10,596 nucleotides of DNA, from assembly GCA_964517355.1 (NCBI GenBank), contig CAZFCK010000167.1, positions 1-10,596 of the forward strand. The letters run 5' to 3'. Below are positions 5,731-10,596 of the stretch, piece by piece (positions within the stretch are counted from its first letter, which is position 1; each line of letters begins with the position of its first letter). The notes beneath the pieces are model-generated. The model was given only the letters and a program-made list of their open reading frames with translations, had not been told where the DNA came from and searched no databases. Source of the stretch: CAZFCK01 sp964517355 (GTDB taxonomy: Bacteria; Desulfobacterota; Desulfovibrionia; Desulfovibrionales; Desulfovibrionaceae). The translations under genes and the position numbers were made by a program.

Positions 5731-6924
5731 CTAGGAGGCGGACGGCCTGTCTTTCCCGGTTTCCCGCAACTTCCTGAACGAGGCGGCGTTTTCCTGCCCG
5801 CGCTCGTTGAAGGTGGTTTGCAGATGCTCCAAGCCTGGTATGCAGTAGGCCCCTTCATGCAGGGTCCTGTTGTGCGCGGCCGCGGCATCCGGGCCGTGGC
5901 GCATGACGCAATGGGCGCAGTACGGATAATACGGCGTCTGCGCATCGATGCTCCGGCGGATGCGCGTGTAGTGCTCCCCGCGCCATACGGCGTCGAAACC
6001 ATCCTGAATGAATCCAAGGCGCTGCTTCCAGCAATAATAGCACAAACGCATGGCGCCATCCACATCGATCTGGCAAAACTGCCAGGGCTTGAGACAGGGA
6101 GCGGGTTTGCGCCCCTTGCCCGGCAAAGCGGGAGCCGCGAGCGTTACGCCGAGCTCCTTTGCTCTGGCCCGCGCCTCGTCGAAGACCTCCGCGGCCAGCT
6201 CCTGATGATAGAACAGGGACTCGTCGGGGTCCATGTTGTTGGCCACGTTCAGATACTTGACCTCCACCTTGTAGAGTCCGTGACGCGCGGCCAGGGACAC
6301 GGCGTCCGGCAGCTCATGGGCATTGGAGCGCATGATGGCGAACCGGAACCACAACCGCGGGAAAAGACGCTTCCGGCGGCGTTTGAGCGCGGCCAGAAAG
6401 GATATGTTCTCCAGGATGGTTTCATAGCGCGCGCCCCTGCGTATGCGTTCCAAAGTCTCTTTGGTCGCGCCGTCGAAAGAGATGCACAGCTCCTGCAGGC
6501 TTTGGTCCTCCACCATCCAGGCGGCTGTTTCACGATCCAGCAACATGCCGTTGCTGGTCATGGTGGCCAGGGTGCGGTGCCTGCGCGCAAGAAGCAAGGC
6601 GTCGCGCATGCGGGGGTAAAGCAGCGGCTCTCCGCCGGAGCAGAAAAAAACGCTCAAGGTGCCGGGAAAAAGCTCGCGGGCCATGCGCTCGTAGAGTCCG
6701 AAATCCATCCAATAGGCCTTGTCCAGCGATTCGTAGGAAATGCAGAAAATGCAACGCAGGTTGCAGGCTTTGGTGAGGATGATGTCCAGCGAAGCCGGAC
6801 GCCCCCAAGGGGCGGAGCGTCGCAGTTTGCCGGCCAGCGTGACGCGCGCCGCGTTGATCAAGGCCCGGGCGTTGACCATGCGCGCGGGATATGTGGCGGC
6901 GAGGAACGATTCCATAGGATGCAT
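5731..6924 (-). CDS. Radical SAM/SPASM-type iron-sulfur enzyme, substrate unknown
   Basis: A 397-residue cytosolic enzyme. The radical SAM cluster motif CxxxCxxC is at Cys54, Cys58 and Cys61 (TKACNLRCIFC), after a first strand LDIILTKAC. SAM-binding GGEP is at 97-100. Later core landmarks include TSNGMLLD (123-130) and ISFDGA (148-153). The C-terminal third is Cys-rich: 277, 284, 295, 298, 336, 339 and 361, with C-x5-G-x4-C and two CxxC pairs. This resembles a SPASM or twitch domain holding one or two auxiliary 4Fe-4S clusters. SPASM enzymes often modify peptides or proteins, but no maturation partner or peptide gene is adjacent and I cannot name the substrate. The start at 6924 has only a weak ribosome site; Met4 (6915) is an alternative. 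It leads an apparent two-gene unit with the MipA/OmpV-type gene, which hints at an envelope-related role (inference). Confidence 0.9.
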   Translation of the reverse strand: MHPMESFLAATYPARMVNARALINAARVTLAGKLRRSAPWGRPASLDIILTKACNLRCIFCISYESLDKAYWMDFGLYERMARELFPGTLSVFFCSGGEPLLYPRMRDALLLARRHRTLATMTSNGMLLDRETAAWMVEDQSLQELCISFDGATKETLERIRRGARYETILENISFLAALKRRRKRLFPRLWFRFAIMRSNAHELPDAVSLAARHGLYKVEVKYLNVANNMDPDESLFYHQELAAEVFDEARARAKELGVTLAAPALPGKGRKPAPCLKPWQFCQIDVDGAMRLCYYCWKQRLGFIQDGFDAVWRGEHYTRIRRSIDAQTPYYPYCAHCVMRHGPDAAAAHNRTLHEGAYCIPGLEHLQTTFNERGQENAASFRKLRETGKDRPSAS

Positions 6925-7283
6925 AGGTAGTTACCAGGCTTGCTGTCCTCGGCTTCCGGAAGCTGGGAAAAGCCCTTTTGCTTAAACTTCGTTTTGCCGC
7001 GGGAAAACCTGGAATGCCGTTGACATGCGGTCTTTCACCCTTTCCGCAGGTACGCTCCCTGTCCAGAAACTCGCCGCCGCGCTGTGTGTTTTCATCCCCA
7101 TACCCCAACTTGCGGTCCAAAATCAACGGCAATTACAGCTTCTTTCATTCCAACACACTTCAATAACTACCATTTTAAAATCTGGAGATACAACCCGAAA
7201 GGAATACGCTCCACCCGTACGGCCATACCCAAACACATCAATGCAGTCACAATGGATTACGCGGATCGATACAGGATTTCTCT
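6925..7283. other. Divergent intergenic region, mostly featureless
   Basis: This separates the minus-strand radical SAM gene from the plus-strand gadB unit. A 12-nt palindrome GCTTCCGGAAGC (6952-6963) lies about 30 bp upstream of the radical SAM start and could be a leader hairpin or binding site. A lone TTGACA at about 7020 has no matching -10. No convincing promoter for the radical SAM gene and no coding sequence with a ribosome site was found. A longer reading frame for gadB runs through this region from 7025, but it lacks family similarity before 7409. Confidence 0.5.
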
Positions 7284-7311
7284 TTGACATGATGCGCCGT
7301 TCACGTAAATT
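7284..7311 (+). promoter_or_regulatory. Candidate sigma-70 promoter of gadB
   Basis: A perfect -35 TTGACA (7284-7289) is separated by 16 bp from a -10 TAAATT (7306-7311), which matches the consensus at four of six positions. Transcription would begin near 7318, giving a leader of about 90 nt. Confidence 0.55.
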
Positions 7312-7345
7312 CTCCCCATGCTTACCAGAAGTCCATCATGAATCG

Positions 7346-7365
7346 GGGGCGCACGCTTGCGCCCC
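7346..7365 (+). promoter_or_regulatory. GC-rich hairpin in the gadB leader
   Basis: GGGGCGCA (7346-7353) and TGCGCCCC (7358-7365) are exact 8-bp inverted copies around a CGCT loop. A T5 run begins seven bases after the stem (7372-7376), so the hairpin resembles an attenuator. It lies about 44 bp before the gadB start and downstream of the predicted promoter. No leader peptide or known riboswitch was recognised. Confidence 0.4.
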
Positions 7366-7408
7366 ATGCGCTTTTTCACCGCCACTTCACCCACAAAGGA
7401 GGAGACGC

Positions 7409-8818
7409 ATGCCGCTGCACGAACGGGACAAAGTCAGAGAAAACCTTTTGGACGACATATACGCTTCCAGCGACATCGGCATGTCCATGCCGAAATACCA
7501 ATTCCCCGCCGAAGAACACGACCCGCGCCACGCCTACCAGATTGTACACGACGAGCTCATGCTCGACGGCAACTCGCGCCAGAATCTGGCCACCTTCTGC
7601 CAGACCTGGGCGGAGCCTGAAGTCCACCGGCTCATGGACGAATGCCTGGACAAAAACATGATCGACAAGGACGAATATCCGCAGACGGCGGAACTCGAAT
7701 CCCGTTGCGTGCATATGCTGGCCGACCTCTGGAATTCCCCCGAGGCCGCCAATACCCTGGGCTGCTCCACCACCGGCTCCAGCGAGGCGGCCATGCTCGG
7801 CGGCATGGCCCTCAAATGGCGGTGGCGCCAAAAAATGGCCGCCAAGGGCCTGCCCACGGACAAGCCCAACATGATCTGCGGCCCTGTGCAGATCTGCTGG
7901 CACAAGTTCGCGCGCTACTGGGATATCGAACTGCGCGAAATCCCCATGGAGCGCGACCGGCTGATCATGTCCCCCGAAGAGGTCGTCAAGCGCTGCGACG
8001 CCAACACCATAGGCGTGGTGCCCACCCTGGGCGTCACCTTTACCTGCCAATACGAGCCCGTCCAGGCCGTGTGCCAGGCCCTGGACGAGCTGCAGCAGAA
8101 GACCGGCTTGGACATTCCCGTGCATGTGGACGGCGCCAGCGGCGGTTTTCTCGCGCCGTTTTGCGATCCCGGCCTTATCTGGGACTTCCGCCTGGAGCGC
8201 GTCAAATCCATCAACGCCTCGGGCCACAAGTTCGGGCTTTCGCCCCTGGGCGTGGGGTGGGTCGTCTGGCGCGACAAGGAAGACCTGCCCGAAGACCTCA
8301 TCTTCTGGGTCAATTACCTCGGGGGCAACATCCCGTCCTTTGCCCTGAACTTTTCGCGCCCCGGCGGGCAAATCGTGGCGCAATACTACAATTTCCTGCG
8401 CCTGGGCAGGGAGGGCTACCGCAAAATCCACCAGGCCTGCTACGATACGGCGGCCTATCTGGGCGACATCCTGCGCAAACTCGACGTGTTCGACGTAATC
8501 TACGACGGACGCGGGGGCATTCCCGCATGCTCCTGGAGCCTGAAACCCGAAATCAAAAACTTCACGCTGTTCGACCTCTCGGACAAACTGCGCAGCCGCG
8601 GCTGGCAGGTGCCGGCCTACTCCATGCCCGCCAACCGCCAGGACCTGGTCATCATGCGCGCCCTGATACGCCACGGCTTCAGCCGCGACCTGGCCGAACT
8701 CCTGCTCGCCGATCTCGAACGTTGCCTCGAACATTTTGAACGCCGGCCCGTCACCATGCCGCTGACCGAGGAGGAAACGGGCGGATTCAGCCACAGCGGC
8801 TCCAAATCCCGGCCTTAG
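7409..8818 (+). CDS. gadB: Glutamate decarboxylase (PLP-dependent)
   Basis: A 469-residue enzyme that decarboxylates L-glutamate to GABA and CO2, consuming a proton. Length and sequence match the E. coli GadA/GadB class closely. Residues 58-67 (QNLATFCQTW), 122-141 (TGSSEAAMLGGMALKWRWR), 157-172 (CGPVQICWHKFARYWD), HVDGASGG (239-246, Asp241 for the PLP ring nitrogen) and SGHKFG (271-276, Lys274 as PLP Schiff base) are all present. The start at 7409 is set by AAAGGAGG just upstream and by family similarity; the frame extends upstream without similarity. The N-terminal region, which in the E. coli enzyme becomes helical and membrane-associated at low pH, is divergent. The C-terminus ends GGFSHSGSKSRP instead of the HT end used for autoinhibition in E. 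coli. No gadC antiporter gene is adjacent. A role in acid tolerance or GABA production is inferred from the family. Confidence 0.97.
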   Translation: MPLHERDKVRENLLDDIYASSDIGMSMPKYQFPAEEHDPRHAYQIVHDELMLDGNSRQNLATFCQTWAEPEVHRLMDECLDKNMIDKDEYPQTAELESRCVHMLADLWNSPEAANTLGCSTTGSSEAAMLGGMALKWRWRQKMAAKGLPTDKPNMICGPVQICWHKFARYWDIELREIPMERDRLIMSPEEVVKRCDANTIGVVPTLGVTFTCQYEPVQAVCQALDELQQKTGLDIPVHVDGASGGFLAPFCDPGLIWDFRLERVKSINASGHKFGLSPLGVGWVVWRDKEDLPEDLIFWVNYLGGNIPSFALNFSRPGGQIVAQYYNFLRLGREGYRKIHQACYDTAAYLGDILRKLDVFDVIYDGRGGIPACSWSLKPEIKNFTLFDLSDKLRSRGWQVPAYSMPANRQDLVIMRALIRHGFSRDLAELLLADLERCLEHFERRPVTMPLTEEETGGFSHSGSKSRP

Positions 8819-8859
8819 GCGAGCGCCGGCATGCGTCCCGCCATGAAATAATCGCATAC

Positions 8860-8895
8860 CGGGGGGAACCCACTGCTTACAATGGATTCCCCCCG
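8860..8895. terminator. Strong hairpin between gadB and the amidotransferase-fusion gene
   Basis: Arms 8860-8872 and 8883-8895, built on G6/C6 runs, pair over 13 positions with one mismatch around a 10-nt loop. It lies about 40 bp past the gadB stop and 50 bp before the next start. On the plus strand it is followed by A5 rather than T residues, so termination is probable from position and stability but not canonical. It has the same G6-AA/TT-C6 style as the element at 228-321. Confidence 0.5.
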
Positions 8896-8946
8896 AAAAA
8901 TCCAATCTGCAGCCGTACACATCATCCAAACAAGGGAGGCCGTGTC

Positions 8947-10494
8947 ATGCATTTCCGCCCCAGTGTTTTTCCGGCGCGCGAAACCGCTCCCGCGCCTGAC
9001 CGCTCATTGCTCCGCGCCGCATCTTTGCTTTGCGGCGCGCTTCTTGTCCTATCCTGCCTGTCCGTTGCCCGGGCGGAGTGCCCCCTGACCGCTCCAAGCC
9101 TGACAACCAACCCCTGCTACGACGTTATCGTCACCCGCGTCTCCCCCCTGCTCTCCTTTGCCAACGCCTCTGGGGGGAGCGGTGCGCGCGGCTACGAACT
9201 GGATCTCGACACCGGCCAGGGCTTCGACTCACCTATGTTGCGTCGCTACAAGATCGAGGAAAACGCCGGCAAGGTCAGTGCGCTGCCCGTTCCCGCCGAC
9301 GCGCCCCTCACTGACGGCGCGCGCTGGTGGTGGCGCGTCCGCGCGGTGGATGGCTCCGGAAACGCCGGTCCTTGGGCCGTGAGCAGATTTTATGTGGATA
9401 CCGCAAGCGACGACGCCTTTATGGACCTGGTGCGGGTGCCCCCCGTGTCCGTCAAGGTTTCAAGCGGTTCGAACCCCGAACATCTGACCGACTACAGCGA
9501 TTCGGGCCTGACGACACAGTGGCGCGCCGCCCCTCCCGGTGAGGACACGGCCTGGGCGGAGCTGGATCTGGGGCAACGCCGCGTCATAAGTACGCTGTGG
9601 ATGCTCGCCGATCCGCAGGACCGCGACGGATGGCCCAGGGATTTTCGCTGGCTCGCAAGCGACGACGGCGTGAATTGGCGCGAGGTGCCCGAGGTTTCGC
9701 GCAAGGAAGCGGACACCTACCGCTTCATTCTGCAATGCCCTCCAACCGAGGCCAGATTCTGGAGATTGGAAATCACCGCCTGGACGGGCTATTCCGTGGC
9801 GTTGAACGAGATACTGCTCTATTCGCCGGGCATGCCGCCCGTGCCCGCGCCCCCGCAATCCCCTTACGTGCTTGTGGTGGGCAACCAGCACAACGGCTTC
9901 ACCTTCAGCGAACTCGCCCGCCGCGTGCAGGAGCTTGCGCCGGGGCTCGCGACGCTGCAAATAGCGCATCAATGCGCGAGCATGGCGCTCTTCAACGCCC
10001 TGGACCCCAAGCCCTCGGCCATACTCCTGAGCGGGAACAACGCGGATTACAACATGGTGCCCATGTTCGAATACAACGGTGAATACGAATTGATCCGCGA
10101 AGCCCCCGTTCCCATCATGGGCATCTGCGCCGGACACCAGATGCTGTCCTTCGCCCAGGGCTACACCCGCGCCCATGCCATGGGGTGGAGCGATATTTCC
10201 GCCATGCAGGAGCCGGAGCAGCGCAGCCGCATCAAGGTGCTGCTGCAAGACCCCCTGTTCCAGGGGCTGCCCGAACCGTTCATCGCGCCGGAGGTGCACG
10301 GCTGGGCCGTCTACGACATCCCGGAGGACTATGAAACCGTGGCCGTTTCCGACTATGTGCAGGCCATGCGCCGCAAGGACGGCCTGCGCCACGGACTGCA
10401 GTTCCACCCCGAAATAAAGGCCTCCTACAACCAGGCCGTGCCCATTCTGCGGCGGTTTCTCCAACAGGCGCTGGAACGTGCCGCAACGCCTTAA
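8947..10494 (+). CDS. Exported fusion: Fn3-like region, discoidin (F5/8 type C) domain and class I glutamine amidotransferase
   Basis: A 515-residue protein. An N-terminal hydrophobic segment (about 22-43) ends in SVARA before Glu44, a signal-peptidase I site; VLSC at 34-37 also weakly resembles a lipobox, so a lipoprotein is possible. Residues about 60-152 look fibronectin-III-like (RWWWRVRAVDGSGNAGPW, then RFYVD). Residues about 165-293 resemble a discoidin/F5-8C carbohydrate-binding domain (WAELDLGQ, FRWLASDDGVNWREV, FWRLEI, NEILLY). Residues about 305-505 form a class I amidotransferase domain. Its nucleophile is Cys394 (MGICAGHQM) and its acid-base pair is His487 and Glu489 (LQFHPEIK), so the triad is complete. 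No synthase domain is attached. These domains normally act in the cytosol with a synthase, so export is unusual; hydrolysis of a gamma-glutamyl or amide bond is a reasonable guess. AGGGAGG lies seven bases before the start. It is preceded by a hairpin, so it is probably its own unit. Confidence 0.85.
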   Translation: MHFRPSVFPARETAPAPDRSLLRAASLLCGALLVLSCLSVARAECPLTAPSLTTNPCYDVIVTRVSPLLSFANASGGSGARGYELDLDTGQGFDSPMLRRYKIEENAGKVSALPVPADAPLTDGARWWWRVRAVDGSGNAGPWAVSRFYVDTASDDAFMDLVRVPPVSVKVSSGSNPEHLTDYSDSGLTTQWRAAPPGEDTAWAELDLGQRRVISTLWMLADPQDRDGWPRDFRWLASDDGVNWREVPEVSRKEADTYRFILQCPPTEARFWRLEITAWTGYSVALNEILLYSPGMPPVPAPPQSPYVLVVGNQHNGFTFSELARRVQELAPGLATLQIAHQCASMALFNALDPKPSAILLSGNNADYNMVPMFEYNGEYELIREAPVPIMGICAGHQMLSFAQGYTRAHAMGWSDISAMQEPEQRSRIKVLLQDPLFQGLPEPFIAPEVHGWAVYDIPEDYETVAVSDYVQAMRRKDGLRHGLQFHPEIKASYNQAVPILRRFLQQALERAATP

Positions 10495-10510
10495 AGCATG
10501 CTATGCTTCC

Positions 10511-10562
10511 AGGCCGTGTTCCCAAATTAGGGAAGCACTGATTAGGCTGTGTTTCTAAATTC
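10511..10562. repeat. Imperfect direct repeat near the window end
   Basis: AGGCCGTGTTCCCAAATTA (10511-10529) and AGGCTGTGTTTCTAAATTC (10544-10562) match at most positions, starting 33 bases apart, and lead into repeat copy 3. This suggests a repeat boundary or the remnant of a duplication. I do not recognise an insertion-sequence end. Confidence 0.35.
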
Positions 10563-10596
10563 ATTATGAAAAGAGAATGCGAGAGGGGAAACCCTT
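10555..10596. repeat. Dispersed hairpin repeat, copy 3 (cut by window end)
   Basis: These 42 bases match 82-123 with one difference (G10575 versus A102). They contain the A/T-rich lead and the first hairpin arm GCGAGAGGGGAAACC. The second arm would lie past the window end. It follows the amidotransferase-fusion gene by 60 bp and has the same orientation as copy 1. Confidence 0.8.

Noticed and set aside
5458..6930. 490-codon plus-strand open frame opposite the radical SAM gene
   Set aside because: It spans two real minus-strand genes and the gap between them, with no protein-family motif; the Cys motifs and SAM landmarks are on the other strand.
7025..7408. Extended N-terminus for gadB in the same frame
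   Set aside because: The extra 128 codons lack family similarity and span a promoter-like sequence and a hairpin; ATG 7409 has a strong ribosome site.
7376..8929. 517-codon minus-strand open frame opposite gadB
   Set aside because: Antisense shadow of a clearly identified enzyme, with low-complexity Gly/Ala/His translation and no ribosome site.
9460..10464. 334-codon minus-strand open frame opposite the amidotransferase fusion
   Set aside because: Shadow frame; the sense strand has a ribosome site, signal peptide and catalytic motifs.
1..10596. CRISPR array, tRNA or rRNA genes
   Set aside because: No regularly spaced direct repeats, no tRNA-like cloverleaf and no rRNA-like conserved stretch were seen on reading both strands.

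Overview
The window looks like chromosomal DNA of a sulfate-reducing deltaproteobacterium of the Desulfovibrio group. The main evidence is the bacterioferritin at 2620-3159, which closely resembles the Desulfovibrio desulfuricans protein known to carry Fe-coproporphyrin III. Supporting signs are GC-rich coding DNA, strong AGGAGG-type ribosome sites, and many G/C-run hairpins between genes. The species assignment is inference; no search was run.

Layout. Positions 1-431 are non-coding and hold two large inverted-repeat elements. Four transcription units then run leftward on the minus strand. The first is a GAF-domain protein followed by glyceraldehyde-3-phosphate dehydrogenase (2028 to 432), preceded by a promoter-like region with a perfect 14-nt palindrome. 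The second is bacterioferritin (3159 to 2620) with tandem terminators. The third is a ModE-type winged-helix regulator that lacks a molybdate-binding domain (3820 to 3386). The fourth is a small secreted, strongly basic Tyr/Gly/Arg-rich protein (4416 to 4141), with a 23-nt near-perfect palindrome about 200 bp upstream of its start.

Next, still on the minus strand, a radical SAM/SPASM enzyme (6924 to 5731) is followed 48 bp later by a MipA/OmpV-type outer-membrane protein (5682 to 4840); the pair is probably co-transcribed. A divergent intergenic region (6925-7408) carries a promoter and leader hairpin for the plus-strand glutamate decarboxylase gene gadB (7409-8818). No glutamate/GABA antiporter gene is adjacent. 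After a strong hairpin comes a plus-strand gene (8947-10494) for an exported protein that joins a fibronectin-III-like region, a discoidin (F5/8 type C) domain and a class I glutamine amidotransferase domain with an intact catalytic triad.

The last 42 bases repeat positions 82-123 with a single mismatch, and a degenerate copy of the same hairpin lies at 4665-4717, so a dispersed hairpin repeat family punctuates the region. The genes do not form one obvious pathway: central metabolism, iron storage, regulation, envelope proteins and acid/amino-acid metabolism sit side by side. The points most worth following up are the exported amidotransferase fusion, the radical SAM plus outer-membrane pair of unknown substrate, the acid-free secreted mini-protein with its palindromic control site, and the repeat family.
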